Shown: positions 52,255-61,779, numbered from the stretch's first letter. The stretch is DNA of 64,000 nt from Bacilli bacterium (GCA_900768345.1 CAAGCO010000008.1:1-64000); one strand, 5' to 3'. The notes: a model not told the origin generated them from the letters alone. A program made the numbers and translations.

Positions 52255-54900
52255 TTATTTATTTTTATGTTTTTTTGTGAACTTATACATTTCCATTATG
52301 AATATAATTGGAAGTGAAATAACAAATAAAACTACAAGATGTAGATTTGGAACATCATATGTTTGTAAGAATCTAGATAATACAGGAACTTCCATAACTA
52401 TCATTTGTAATATTATTGTTGCAACTATTGTAAATAATATAAATTTATTTTGTTTAAATCCATTTTCAAATACACTTTTAGTTTCGCTTCTACAGTTAAG
52501 TACATGCATATTTTGAATGAATACCATAAGTGCTAAAACATATCCACGAGCATGAGCAACTTCCATATGTAAGTTATTAATAAGTATATACCAAACAACA
52601 AACACAAGTATTCCAATAAATATACCACTTAAGAATATCTGTTTAACAAGCTCTTTTTCAAATAAACTTTCTTTAGTACTTCTTGGTTTTTCTTTCATTA
52701 TTGTATCTGTTTCTCTTTCGAATGAAAGTGCCATATCTTGAAGTCCATCTGTTACTAAATTTAGCCATAACAATTGTATTGCTACTAAAGGCATTGGTAA
52801 ATCAAATGCAATTGATAATACAAAGAATAAAACTTCAGCAAGGCCACAAGAAAGTAACATTAAACATATTTTTCTAATATTTGAGTATGCATTACGACCT
52901 TCTTCAATACCTGCAACTATTGATGAGAAATTATCATCTATTATAATCATTTTAGCTGTTTCTTTTGCAACATCAGTACCACTTCCCATAGCAACACCAA
53001 TATTAGCAACTTTTATAGCAGGAGCATCATTTACTCCATCACCAGTAACAGCTACAAATTCACCTTGACGTTGTAAAGATTCAACAATTTTCAGTTTTTG
53101 TAAAGGCGTAACTCTAGCAAATACTTTTTTACCTTCAACAAATCTATCAAATTTTTCATCATTATCTGAATAAAAGTCTAAATCACTTCCAGTAACTACT
53201 TCTTCTTTACTACTAACTATATTTAAATCTTTAGCAATAGCATAAGCAGTTAACGCATGATCTCCTGTTATCATCAATACCTTAATACCAGCTGTTTTAC
53301 ATTTTTTAATAGCACCCACTGCTTCTTTTCTAACTGGATCTATAAATCCAACTAATCCTATAAATGTTAAATTCTTAACATCCGTTTCGGAATATTTTTC
53401 TTTTAATGGAACATCACCATCACATATAGCAATTACTCTATATCCGTTAGATGCTAATTCTTCATTTTGTTTTAATATTTTTTCTTTATTTAATTTAACT
53501 TTTTCTCCATCTTCATATGAATATTTACAAAAATCTAATATTACTTCCACAGAACCTTTCGCAGTACATAATACATCATTATCTATTTTATAGAACACTG
53601 CACTATATTTCTTTTCAGATTCATATGGAATATCAGAAACTTTTTTGAATTCAGAACTTTTTATTCCAAGTTTTCCACCTAATGCAAGAAAAGCTATATC
53701 AATTGAATCTCCAAACTTATCCCATTTACCTTTTACTTTTTCAAGCATTGATTCATTATTAACAACCCCAAGTGTAGCAATATATCTAGCATTTGCTATA
53801 TTAGAGTCTCCAACTGGAATAACTTTACCAACATCATTATAACCATTTCCTTCTATTTCAAATGTTTCACCATTAGACATTACTATCTTTTTAGCAGTTT
53901 GCTCATTAACAGTAAGTGTACCAGTTTTATCACTAGCTATTACTGTACAGCTCCCTAAACTCTCTACTGAATTTAGTTTTTTAACAATTACATTTCTTTT
54001 AGCCATTTTATTTGAACCAATAGTTAATGCTAATGTTAAAGAAAGGGGTAACCCTTCTGGCATAGCAGATACAGCAAGTGCAACGACTGCAAGAAATATA
54101 TCCATAAAATGATATTGTTTATAAATTAATACACAACCAATTAAAATTGAAATTCCAATAATCATTAAAGTAATTTGTTTAGAAAACTTTTCCATTCTAA
54201 TAGTTAATGGAGATTTACTTTCTTCAGTAGACGTAACTTTCTCAGCAATTTTTCCAACCTCTGTATCAATGCCAGTTGCTGTAACAACCGCAATAGCTCT
54301 ACCAGTTAAAACAGAAGTACCAGCATATATCATACATTTTTTAGAATCATCACTAAGAGATGCAGGTTCGCTACCTTTAGTAACTCCAATACTTTCACCA
54401 GTAAGAACCGATTCATCAACAGTTAAATTATTTGAATTAATAATTCTAGCATCGCTTGATACTTTAGTACCAGGTTCAACAATAATAATATCTCCAGGAA
54501 CTAAATATGATGAATCAATTTCATAATGTTTATTCTCACGAACGACTTTAACTTTCACTTTAATTAAATTCTTAAGTGCTTCAGAATTCTTTTCAGCTTT
54601 TATTTCTTGCACTGTAGAAACCACAGCATCGACCATAATAATAAATATTATTGCAAGACCATCTAAGTATTCTCCAACTACAAATGATAAAATAGAAGCC
54701 ACTATTAATACATATATGATAGGATCATTAATCGCACTTAAAAATATTTGTAATATACTTTTTTCTTTTTCTTTAGGGAGTTCATTTAAACCATAAGTTT
54801 TTATCCTACTTTTAACTTCTCTTTCGCTTAACCCATTAAGCGAAGACTTTAATTCTTTTAATACTTTTTTAGAATCTAAATATTCAAAATCTTTTTTCAT
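52255..54900 (-). CDS. P-type calcium-transporting ATPase
   Basis: An 881-residue P2-type ATPase. The phosphorylation motif is DKTGTLTVNEQTAKK near residue 320; the TGES actuator motif (LTGESIGVTKG) is near 165; PEGLPLSLTLALTIGS in the fourth membrane helix provides the Ca-type ligand pattern; the hinge TGDGVNDAPAIKVANIGVAMG is near 590. The N-terminal cation-transporting ATPase domain LKSSLNGLSEREVKSRIK is present. It should export calcium from the cytoplasm. It stands alone between HtrA and the pgm-like gene on the same strand. Confidence 0.92.
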   Translation of the reverse strand: MKKDFEYLDSKKVLKELKSSLNGLSEREVKSRIKTYGLNELPKEKEKSILQIFLSAINDPIIYVLIVASILSFVVGEYLDGLAIIFIIMVDAVVSTVQEIKAEKNSEALKNLIKVKVKVVRENKHYEIDSSYLVPGDIIIVEPGTKVSSDARIINSNNLTVDESVLTGESIGVTKGSEPASLSDDSKKCMIYAGTSVLTGRAIAVVTATGIDTEVGKIAEKVTSTEESKSPLTIRMEKFSKQITLMIIGISILIGCVLIYKQYHFMDIFLAVVALAVSAMPEGLPLSLTLALTIGSNKMAKRNVIVKKLNSVESLGSCTVIASDKTGTLTVNEQTAKKIVMSNGETFEIEGNGYNDVGKVIPVGDSNIANARYIATLGVVNNESMLEKVKGKWDKFGDSIDIAFLALGGKLGIKSSEFKKVSDIPYESEKKYSAVFYKIDNDVLCTAKGSVEVILDFCKYSYEDGEKVKLNKEKILKQNEELASNGYRVIAICDGDVPLKEKYSETDVKNLTFIGLVGFIDPVRKEAVGAIKKCKTAGIKVLMITGDHALTAYAIAKDLNIVSSKEEVVTGSDLDFYSDNDEKFDRFVEGKKVFARVTPLQKLKIVESLQRQGEFVAVTGDGVNDAPAIKVANIGVAMGSGTDVAKETAKMIIIDDNFSSIVAGIEEGRNAYSNIRKICLMLLSCGLAEVLFFVLSIAFDLPMPLVAIQLLWLNLVTDGLQDMALSFERETDTIMKEKPRSTKESLFEKELVKQIFLSGIFIGILVFVVWYILINNLHMEVAHARGYVLALMVFIQNMHVLNCRSETKSVFENGFKQNKFILFTIVATIILQMIVMEVPVLSRFLQTYDVPNLHLVVLFVISLPIIFIMEMYKFTKKHKNK

Positions 54901-54955
54901 AATACCAACCCTTTATTATATAAATAATTATATAAAATTATATGTTTTTTATCAA

Positions 54956-54980
54956 GAAAAAGGAGCAACTAATTTGCTCC
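54956..54980 (-). terminator. Terminator of htrA
   Basis: On the minus strand GGAGCAA/TTGCTCC with a five-base loop is followed by TTTTTC. It overlaps the htrA stop codon. Confidence 0.75.
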
Positions 54981-56054
54981 CAAAGTTACATTAAATGTTT
55001 TTTCAGTTTTACCTCTCATAACTTTAATTTCAATCTTTTCTTTTGGTTTATATTTGTATAAATAATAACGTAATTCTGCAACACTAATAATATTATATTT
55101 ACCTAACTTTGTAATTACATCACCTTTTTTAATACCAGCATCTGCACAAGGTCCACCTTTAACAGCTTCTACTACTATAACACCACTTGTTACACTACTA
55201 TCAATTGTTATACCTTCTTGTCTTAAATATTGAGATGAAGTTGTAAAATCAGTCATGCTTACACCTAAGTATGCTCTTTGAATTTTTTCACCTTTTAATA
55301 TTAAGTTTGCATATTCAATAGCATCTTCTATTGGTATAGCAAATCCAATTCCTTCAATCTCAGATTTAACAATTTTCATAGAATTAACACCTATAACTTC
55401 ACCACTAACATTGCAAAGCGGACCACCACTATTTCCAGGATTAATTGCCGCATCGGTTTGCATTACATTCATAATCCAATCATTAGTACTTGAATTTCCT
55501 ATAGAAACAGCCACCATTCTGTCTTTTCCACTTAATATTCCTCTAGTTACAGTTCCAGCATAGTCAACGCTTAATGGAGAACCAATTGTAAATACTGTAT
55601 CTCCAACTTTCATTTTACTACTGTCACCAATCTTAGAAACTTTTTTAACATAAGAAGCATCAATCTTAATAACAGCTATATCAGCATATTCATCACTCCC
55701 AATAACTGTTGCAACTATAGTTTCACCATTCATTAATTTAACTTTAATTTCTGTAGCATCCTCAATAACATGATGATTAGTTAATATATAACCTTTCGCA
55801 TCATATATAAATCCAGAACCTATACCAGCAAGTTTAGTCTTCTGATAGTTTTCAACTACCACAACTGAATCATATACATTTTCTATGCCAGAAGATATTC
55901 CATTTTCAATAACATTAACATTTTTAACAATAGAATCTCCTGTTGATACTTGTTCTTGTACTATAGGATTTTTTTGAATATATACGTACATTAGAAATGC
56001 ACCGGCAAACATTGCAATCACTACACTCAATAAATAAGAACTATTATTTTTCAT
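54969..56054 (-). CDS. htrA: HtrA/DegP-type membrane-anchored serine protease
   Basis: A 361-residue protease with one N-terminal membrane segment (YLLSVVIAMFAGAFLMYVYI). The chymotrypsin-type triad is complete: His in YILTNHHVIEDATE, Asp in EYADIAVIKIDASY, Ser in INPGNSGGPLCNVSGEVIG. One PDZ domain follows at about 270-355 (GGPCADAGIKKGDVITKLGK). It deals with misfolded exported proteins outside the membrane. It overlaps nothing and lies on the minus strand 8 bp after the Abi gene, so they may be co-transcribed. Confidence 0.93.
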   Translation of the reverse strand: MKNNSSYLLSVVIAMFAGAFLMYVYIQKNPIVQEQVSTGDSIVKNVNVIENGISSGIENVYDSVVVVENYQKTKLAGIGSGFIYDAKGYILTNHHVIEDATEIKVKLMNGETIVATVIGSDEYADIAVIKIDASYVKKVSKIGDSSKMKVGDTVFTIGSPLSVDYAGTVTRGILSGKDRMVAVSIGNSSTNDWIMNVMQTDAAINPGNSGGPLCNVSGEVIGVNSMKIVKSEIEGIGFAIPIEDAIEYANLILKGEKIQRAYLGVSMTDFTTSSQYLRQEGITIDSSVTSGVIVVEAVKGGPCADAGIKKGDVITKLGKYNIISVAELRYYLYKYKPKEKIEIKVMRGKTEKTFNVTLGAN

Positions 56055-56062
56055 AATGCCTC

Positions 56063-56992
56063 CTATTCCATATATGATATTTGTTTATAATTATCTGGGA
56101 ATCCCATTCTATATAAAACTTTTTGAACATCTATAGAATGTAATTTAGATGATAACCATTCAATTTCATAATCTATTTCATTCATCATCATTTTAAAATC
56201 TGTATGTGTTAGCATTTGTTTTAATATAATTATTAAAGCAAATATATCATGTTTTCCATATATATATTCACCATCTACTTGTGGTATTTCTAATAACTCA
56301 TGATATCTTGTATCAACAATACTTTTTTGAGTTTCATGATTATAAAGTATGTCTTCATGAGCACACAAATTTCTATAATTTGAAAGTATTGATAAATAGT
56401 CTTCAAGTGCATCAGGTTCTATTCCATAATATGAAGCTATTTCTTCTCTATCTTCATCTTTTAATATAGAGAAAAGTTCGCTCATAAGTCCAAAGCTTAA
56501 TACTTTAACACTAACCCACATTGGTATATAACCATAATTATTTATATAGTGGCTAGTAGCTTGATGTTGATATCCATTAATTCTAATTTGTCTTTTTAAT
56601 TTTCTAAGTAAGTCGTTAATTTGTCTACTAGTCTCTTTATTTCTATTAAAGTTATTAACATTTAAATAATCTTTTTCTTTATAACCATATTTTTTACTTA
56701 AAACATAACTAAATATAGACTTATAGTTATTTTCAACTATTAAAAGATTTTTAAATATTATATTTCTAAAAAATCTATCAAAAGTAAATAATGAATACAA
56801 TTCTTCAAAAGTAGAACCCTCTAAAAATCTCTTGGTACCTGTTATTAAAAAGGGTGATCTATATCCATTCAAAAAGAAATAATTTTCTCTAAGTAATATT
56901 TCTTTTGCTTTATCATAATCTTCAACAGTAAGGCCCTTACTTATTAATATTTGTATTTGTTCTTCTATAGTTTTAAATACTTTTGCTGCCAC
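56063..56992 (-). CDS. Abi_2-family (AbiD/F-like) protein with HEPN motif
   Basis: A 309-residue protein of the Abi_2 group, whose members abort phage infection in lactococci. The N-terminus (IEEQIQILISKGLTVEDYDK) and the FDRFFRNIIFKNLLIVENNY segment match the family. The HEPN ribonuclease motif R-x4-H is present in LSNYRNLCAHEDILYN near residue 215, so an RNase activity is plausible. Many Abi_2 proteins have no tested role. It starts behind GAGAGTGAAG between rpsI and htrA, an unusual place for a phage-defence gene. Confidence 0.8.
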   Translation of the reverse strand: MAAKVFKTIEEQIQILISKGLTVEDYDKAKEILLRENYFFLNGYRSPFLITGTKRFLEGSTFEELYSLFTFDRFFRNIIFKNLLIVENNYKSIFSYVLSKKYGYKEKDYLNVNNFNRNKETSRQINDLLRKLKRQIRINGYQHQATSHYINNYGYIPMWVSVKVLSFGLMSELFSILKDEDREEIASYYGIEPDALEDYLSILSNYRNLCAHEDILYNHETQKSIVDTRYHELLEIPQVDGEYIYGKHDIFALIIILKQMLTHTDFKMMMNEIDYEIEWLSSKLHSIDVQKVLYRMGFPDNYKQISYME

Positions 56993-57085
56993 TTACTTCA
57001 CTCTCCTATTATGTAATAATTATAACATTAATAATATGAATTTGAAATCAATTTTTTGATAGTTTTATTTTTTTGTGTAAAAGAA

Positions 57086-57109
57086 AAACTCAAATATAAA
57101 TTTGAGTTT
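57086..57109 (-). terminator. Terminator of the rplM-rpsI operon
   Basis: On the minus strand AAACTCAAA/TTTGAGTTT with a six-base loop is followed by TTC and a T-rich tract, 10 bp after rpsI. Confidence 0.7.
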
Positions 57110-57119
57110 AACTTCATTA

Positions 57120-57515
57120 CTATCTCTTACTGAATTGTGGTGCTCTACGTGCTTTCTTAAGTCCGTATTTCTTTCTTTCTTTAATTCTAGCATCACGAGT
57201 AATCATGCCATTTGACTTTAATACTGGTCTATGTTCAGCATTAGCAAGCATTAAAGCTCTTGCAATACCTAATCTAATAGCTCCAGTTTGTCCAGAAAAG
57301 CCTCCACCTCTAACTACGATATTGATATCATATTTTTCTTTAGAATTAGCAAGTTCTAATGGTTGTACTAAATCCATAACTAATGTTTCATAAGGCATGT
57401 AATCTTTTACATCTTTACCATTAACAGTAATATTACCTTTTCCTGGAACTAAAGTTACTTTAGCAACACTTCTTTTTCTTCTGCCTATTGCAGTATACTT
57501 ATTTTTTTCTGCCAT
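57120..57515 (-). CDS. rpsI: 30S ribosomal protein S9
   Basis: A 131-residue S9 of normal length. AIGRRKRSVAKVTLVPGKGN begins it; GGGFSGQTGAIRLGIARAL is the conserved core; the C-terminal basic tail ends in QFSKR, which reaches into the tRNA-binding P site. It lies one base after rplM on the same strand, and both are controlled by the L13 leader and promoter upstream of rplM. Confidence 0.98.
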   Translation of the reverse strand: MAEKNKYTAIGRRKRSVAKVTLVPGKGNITVNGKDVKDYMPYETLVMDLVQPLELANSKEKYDINIVVRGGGFSGQTGAIRLGIARALMLANAEHRPVLKSNGMITRDARIKERKKYGLKKARRAPQFSKR

Positions 57516-57516
57516 C

Positions 57517-57948
57517 TTACTTTACCTCTAATCTTTCTGGTTTTTGAGCTTCATGTTTATGTTCACTTCCAGCATAAACAAATAATTGTCTATAGATTTG
57601 TCTTCCAAGTCTATTTTTAGGAAGCATACCTTTAATAGCTCTTTCTACCATTTCAACTGGATATTTTTCTTTCATTGTTCTAGCATTTCTTTCTCTAAGA
57701 CCACCTGGATAACCACTATGATTATAGTACATTTTATCATCTAATTTGTTTCCAGTTAAATTTACTTTTTCAGCATTGATAATAATAACGTTATCACCAC
57801 AAGCAATATGTGGAGTATAAGTTGGTTTATGTTTACCTCTTAATACAGAAGCAGCTAAAGCAGCAACCTTACCTAAGTTTTGTCCTTCAGCATCAATAAC
57901 ATACCAATTATGTTTAACGTCTTCTTTTTTTAACATAAATGTTTTCAT
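57517..57948 (-). CDS. rplM: 50S ribosomal protein L13
   Basis: A 143-residue L13. It has VKHNWYVIDAEGQNLGKVAA, GKHKPTYTPHIACGDNVIII, then YYNHSGYPGGLRERNARTM and KGMLPKNRLGRQIYRQLFVY, all classic. Length is normal. The transcript begins with a leader RNA that resembles the L13-binding autoregulatory structure. rpsI follows by one base. Confidence 0.98.
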   Translation of the reverse strand: MKTFMLKKEDVKHNWYVIDAEGQNLGKVAALAASVLRGKHKPTYTPHIACGDNVIIINAEKVNLTGNKLDDKMYYNHSGYPGGLRERNARTMKEKYPVEMVERAIKGMLPKNRLGRQIYRQLFVYAGSEHKHEAQKPERLEVK

Positions 57949-57975
57949 AATATATTATTTCCTTCCTTCAATTTT

Positions 57976-58028
57976 GATGCATACTATATTTGCAACTATA
58001 GCGATTTCTTTCCCACAGAAACTGCATC
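57976..58028 (-). promoter_or_regulatory. L13 leader RNA (autoregulatory structure upstream of rplM)
   Basis: On the minus strand GATGCA pairs with TGCATC over a 53-base element. Inside, TTTCT pairs with AGAAA around GTGGGA, and CTATA pairs with TATAG around GTTGCAAA. This is the pattern of the Firmicute L13 leader, where L13 binds its own mRNA to repress rplM-rpsI. It lies about 25 bp before the rplM ribosome site. Confidence 0.75.
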
Positions 58029-58050
58029 TCCATTAAAATGTACCGGGAAT

Positions 58051-58079
58051 ATTATATAAAAAGTATATTGAATTGTCAA
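58051..58079 (-). promoter_or_regulatory. rplM-rpsI promoter, perfect consensus
   Basis: TTGACA and TATAAT at exactly 17 bp spacing on the minus strand, ending about 22 bp before the L13 leader stem. It is the strongest sigma-A-type promoter seen in the window. Confidence 0.85.
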
Positions 58080-58131
58080 ATGTTTTTTGACATTTTTACA
58101 AATATATCAATATATTTTAAACAGTACAAAC

Positions 58132-58159
58132 TTGACAATATAACCTTATATATTATAAA
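58132..58159 (+). promoter_or_regulatory. Promoter of the cysteine-repeat surface protein
   Basis: TTGACA at 58132 and TATAAA at 58154 with 16 bp between, 27 bp before the start codon and divergent from the rplM promoter. A second TATAAT-like box lies closer to the gene but would leave no room for the ribosome site. Confidence 0.5.
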
Positions 58160-58185
58160 ATTACTATATAATAACGGAGGAAAAA

Positions 58186-59244
58186 ATGAAAAATAAAGGA
58201 ATGTTAGTAATACTAATTATTATGTTTATAATAGCAGTAACAGGAGGAGTAGTTGGCTTCTTAGAAAGTAAAAAGAATAAACCCGATACTCCTAATGATA
58301 ATAAAGCTGGCACTATTACATATAAATACTTTTTAGAGGATGAAGAAGTAAATGAAATGCCAGTTAATGAAAAAACTATCGATGAAAATGGAATGGAAGT
58401 AACAAACGAAATATATGCATTCTCAAGATTTAACTGTAATCCTAGTATTACTGGTGATTTCAATACAGAAGAATGGAAATTCGTTCCTGCAGAAGAAATT
58501 GAAAGTACATGTGAATTATACTTCGTAAAAGCAAAATACGAAGTAACAATTACTGAACCAATAAACGCAACATTAGATGTAAACAATCCTAAATATATAA
58601 ATAGAGAAGAAAATGGTACATTCATAATAGTTCCAAATGAAGGATACGAGTTCTCAAAAGCAACTTGCTCAGATAATAAACAAACTTCATGGGATGAAGA
58701 AAAAAATGCACTAATAATCAACTCAATAACAAAAGATGTATCTTGTAAAGTAGATTTCAAATTAAAAGAATTAACAGTAAATATTAAAGTTACTAATGGT
58801 GAAGGTTCAACAACAAAAACAATAACTTATGGAGAATCACTAAAAGAAGTTGTGACACCTAAAGATGGATACGAAAATCCAGAAGTTAAATGTTCTAATA
58901 ATCAAAATGGAGTATTTAAAGAAAATACATTCGGTATTGATAAAGTTACAAACGATACTGATTGTACAGTAGTATTCAAAAAAACACCTGCAAAAAAATA
59001 TACATTTAAAGTAGAACTTCCAAGTTTAATCACTATATTAAATGGAGCAACATCAAGCGAGGTTGAAGAAGGAAAAGACGCAGAAATAACAATGAAAGTT
59101 CATGATGGATATACAATGACATTAGATTGCGGAAATATACTTCCGTCAAGTACTGAAGACGTTGATGCTACTACAAAAAAATACATATTTAAAAGTGTTA
59201 AAAGTAACATAAGTTGTAAAGCAACAGCAAAAGTAAGCGAGTAA
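58186..59244 (+). CDS. Membrane-anchored protein with four cysteine-paired repeats
   Basis: A 352-residue protein. One membrane segment at about residues 6-25 (MLVILIIMFIIAVTGGVVGF) is followed by a Lys/Pro/Asn linker and four beta-rich repeats of about 80 residues. Most repeats hold two cysteines in comparable places: FNCNPSITGDF with ESTCELYFVK, YEFSKATCSDNKQTSW with DVSCKVDFK, PEVKCSNNQNGVF with DTDCTVVFK, and MTLDCGN with ISCKATAK. The pattern G-Y-x-x-x-x-x-x-C ... C-x-V-x-F-K suggests disulfide-stabilised Ig-like domains outside the cell. AGGAGGA precedes the start. Function is unknown. Confidence 0.8.
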   Translation: MKNKGMLVILIIMFIIAVTGGVVGFLESKKNKPDTPNDNKAGTITYKYFLEDEEVNEMPVNEKTIDENGMEVTNEIYAFSRFNCNPSITGDFNTEEWKFVPAEEIESTCELYFVKAKYEVTITEPINATLDVNNPKYINREENGTFIIVPNEGYEFSKATCSDNKQTSWDEEKNALIINSITKDVSCKVDFKLKELTVNIKVTNGEGSTTKTITYGESLKEVVTPKDGYENPEVKCSNNQNGVFKENTFGIDKVTNDTDCTVVFKKTPAKKYTFKVELPSLITILNGATSSEVEEGKDAEITMKVHDGYTMTLDCGNILPSSTEDVDATTKKYIFKSVKSNISCKATAKVSE

Positions 59245-59255
59245 TCGCTTTTTTT
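59235..59255 (+). terminator. Terminator after the cysteine-repeat gene
   Basis: AAGCGA-GTAA-TCGCTT followed by TTTTT; the stop codon lies in the loop. Confidence 0.8.
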
Positions 59256-59256
59256 G

Positions 59257-59285
59257 TTGAAAAAATGTTGATAAAATGTTAAATT
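59257..59285 (+). promoter_or_regulatory. Putative promoter of dus
   Basis: TTGAAA and TAAATT are 17 bp apart, starting right after the preceding terminator and ending 18 bp before the dus start. Confidence 0.4.
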
Positions 59286-59302
59286 ATCAATGAGGAAATT
59301 TT

Positions 59303-60295
59303 ATGTGGAATATTGGAAATATAAAAATTAAAAATAGAATTGTTTGTGCACCAATGGCAGGAATATCTAATGAATCATATAGAACAATATTAAAAAGTAT
59401 GGCCCCAGGACTTATTTATTCAGAAATGGTAAGCAACATGGGTATTATTTATAATAGTAAAAACACATTGGATATGCTAAAAATAAATGATGAAGAAAGG
59501 CCTATATCACTTCAAATATTTGGAAGCGATGTTGATTCTTTCATAAAAGCAGCTAAATACGTAGAAGAAAATGCACATCCAGATATTATAGATATTAATA
59601 TGGGTTGCCCTGTACCTAAGGTAGCACTTAAATCTCAAGCTGGCTCTGGATTACTTAAAAATCCAGAAAAAATATATGAAATAGTTTCAGCTGTAGTTAA
59701 AAATGTTAAAACACCAGTTACAGTTAAAATAAGATCAGGATGGAATAAAGATAATATTAATTGTGTTGAGGTTGCAAAATTAATAGAAAAAGCAGGAGCA
59801 TCAGCAATAGCTATACACCCAAGAACAAGAGAACAAGGATATACAGGTACGTCAGACTGGTCTCTTATTAAAAAAGTAAAAGAAACAATAAAAATATCAG
59901 TAATCGGAAATGGTGATATACACACTAAGGAAGATGCTAAAAGAATGCTAGAAGAAACAGGCTGCGATGCAGTAATGATAGGAAGAGCATCAATTGGAAA
60001 TCCATGGATAATTAAAGAATGCGTCGAATATATTGAAAACAATAATATTATAGAAGAACCAACATATGAAGAAAGAATTCAAATGCTTGAAAAACATTAT
60101 AAATTATTAAAAGAAAATACAAGTGAAAGAAAAGCTTTACTAGACATAAAAACACATGCTTTAGCATATTTAAAATATATACCTAAGTCAAAAGAATTAA
60201 AAAATGAAATAGTAACATGTAAAACAGAAGAAGAATTTGAAAATTGCATTAATAAAATTTATGAGCATATAAAATGCATTTCTTGTGAAAAATAG
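59303..60295 (+). CDS. dus: tRNA-dihydrouridine synthase
   Basis: A 330-residue flavin enzyme of the DusB-like group that reduces uridines in tRNA. RIVCAPMAGISNESYR begins it; IDINMGCPVPKVALKSQAG contains the catalytic Cys in NMGCP; KIRSGWNKDNINCVEVAKL and AIAIHPRTREQGYTGTSDW hold FMN-contact residues; GNGDIHTKEDAKRMLEETGC and MIGRASIGNPWIIKE close the barrel. Length is normal. It starts behind GAGGAAATTTT. Confidence 0.95.
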   Translation: MWNIGNIKIKNRIVCAPMAGISNESYRTILKSMAPGLIYSEMVSNMGIIYNSKNTLDMLKINDEERPISLQIFGSDVDSFIKAAKYVEENAHPDIIDINMGCPVPKVALKSQAGSGLLKNPEKIYEIVSAVVKNVKTPVTVKIRSGWNKDNINCVEVAKLIEKAGASAIAIHPRTREQGYTGTSDWSLIKKVKETIKISVIGNGDIHTKEDAKRMLEETGCDAVMIGRASIGNPWIIKECVEYIENNNIIEEPTYEERIQMLEKHYKLLKENTSERKALLDIKTHALAYLKYIPKSKELKNEIVTCKTEEEFENCINKIYEHIKCISCEK

Positions 60296-60298
60296 GAA

Positions 60299-60334
60299 AA
60301 AACCCGGTAAATCCTTGAACTTATCGGTTTTTTT
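60299..60334 (+). terminator. Terminator of dus
   Basis: CCGGTAA pairs with TTATCGG (one G-T pair) around a ten-base loop and is followed by seven T. The loop and right arm contain the -35 region of the next promoter. Confidence 0.65.
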
Positions 60335-60344
60335 GTTATATAAT
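60315..60344 (+). promoter_or_regulatory. Promoter of the YfcC-type carrier gene, nested in the dus terminator
   Basis: TTGAAC lies in the loop of the dus terminator and TATAAT follows after 18 bp, about 22 bp before the carrier start. Confidence 0.5.
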
Positions 60345-60366
60345 AACAATTGAGGAGGATTAGGAA

Positions 60367-61779
60367 ATGAAAAAGACTGGATTATTTAAAATAATCATGT
60401 TCACACTACTTGCTATTGTAGTAATAACTTGGTTTGTTCCAGCTAGCTACTTCAATTCTGGAGAATTAGCAGAACTTGGAAAATATAGAATCGGATTTTT
60501 CGATTTCTTCCAATTAATCTTTGGGGCATTCGAATTTAAATATTTCATTCAAATCTTTATATTCTTACTTTCAGTAGGAGCTCTTTACGGAGTACTTGCT
60601 AAAACTGGTAAATATAGAGCATGGATTGAAAAAATAGCAAGTAAATTTAGAGGAAAGGAATACGTATTTTTAATTATTGCCGCTGTTATTATCGTAGGAT
60701 TAACTTCTGCATTTAACTATGGACTATTACTATTTATGTTCTTTCCATTAATTATTAGCATCGTATTAGCTATGGGTTATGATAAAATAACTGCATTCCT
60801 AACAACATTTGGTGCAATGTTAATCGGAACAATTGGTAGTACAATCAGTTATAATATAACAGGTGTAATTAATGAACAATTATCAGTTACAAAATTAAGT
60901 ACTGGAATTTGGTATAGAATAGTAATTTTAGTATTATCTTTAGCCGTATTAATTGTATACTTAGTTAAAGCTAAACATACAGTAGTTAAAAAAGCTGAAA
61001 ATAAAATTGAAACTGCTATCGAAAATGATATGTTTATTGGTGAAAAGAATGCTAATAAATATTCAGTATGGCCAATCATAATTATTCTAGGATTATTATT
61101 TGTATTATTAATATTAGCTTGTACTAATTGGAGCGGAACATTTAACATTAAATTCTTTAGTGACTTAAATACAAAAATTATGGCAGTAAAGATTAAAGAC
61201 TTCGAAATATTCAAAAATATCTTTGGAACAATCGAAGAATTCGGTAGCTGGTATTATGCTGAAATGGCTGTTATGAACTTATTAGCAGCATTATTAATAG
61301 GTAGATTCTTCAGAATGAAACATAGAGATGTATTATCTTATATGGCTGAAGGCACAAAAAAAATGTTACCATCTGCATTAATAGTAGTATTAGCATATTG
61401 TGTTATCTACTTTGCAGGAAATACAATGTTCTATCCAACAATCGCAGGATGGATTTTAGGAGCAACAAGTAAATTCAATATATTCTTTGCTTCTATAGCT
61501 ACAATCCTTGGTTCTGCATTACATGTAGATATGATATATGTAGCAAACTACGTAATTCCACAAATAGCTGCTGAAGGCGCTAGTGCAACAGTTACAGGAA
61601 CATTAATTCAAGGTCTATATGGTGTTACAATGTTTGTAGCTCCAACAAGTGTTGCTTTAGTACTAGGACTTACATATTTAAATATTCCTTACACTGAGTG
61701 GATTAAAAAGACTTGGAAAATAGCATTAATACTATTTGGTATAGTAATTCTTACAACAGTAGCTGCAATGCTAATATAA
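60367..61779 (+). CDS. YfcC/DcuC-type anaerobic carrier
   Basis: A 470-residue integral membrane transporter with about 11-12 hydrophobic segments. The N-terminal VVITWFVPASYFNSGELAEL, with the W-x-x-P-A-G/S-x-F pattern, is typical of the YfcC/C4-dicarboxylate anaerobic carrier group, as are GVLAKTGKYRAWIEKIASKF and FPLIISIVLAMGYDKITAF. Members take up dicarboxylates or amino acid/peptide-type substrates; the substrate here cannot be read from sequence. It starts behind GAGGAGGATTAGG, with its own promoter and a terminator. Confidence 0.85.
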   Translation: MKKTGLFKIIMFTLLAIVVITWFVPASYFNSGELAELGKYRIGFFDFFQLIFGAFEFKYFIQIFIFLLSVGALYGVLAKTGKYRAWIEKIASKFRGKEYVFLIIAAVIIVGLTSAFNYGLLLFMFFPLIISIVLAMGYDKITAFLTTFGAMLIGTIGSTISYNITGVINEQLSVTKLSTGIWYRIVILVLSLAVLIVYLVKAKHTVVKKAENKIETAIENDMFIGEKNANKYSVWPIIIILGLLFVLLILACTNWSGTFNIKFFSDLNTKIMAVKIKDFEIFKNIFGTIEEFGSWYYAEMAVMNLLAALLIGRFFRMKHRDVLSYMAEGTKKMLPSALIVVLAYCVIYFAGNTMFYPTIAGWILGATSKFNIFFASIATILGSALHVDMIYVANYVIPQIAAEGASATVTGTLIQGLYGVTMFVAPTSVALVLGLTYLNIPYTEWIKKTWKIALILFGIVILTTVAAMLI

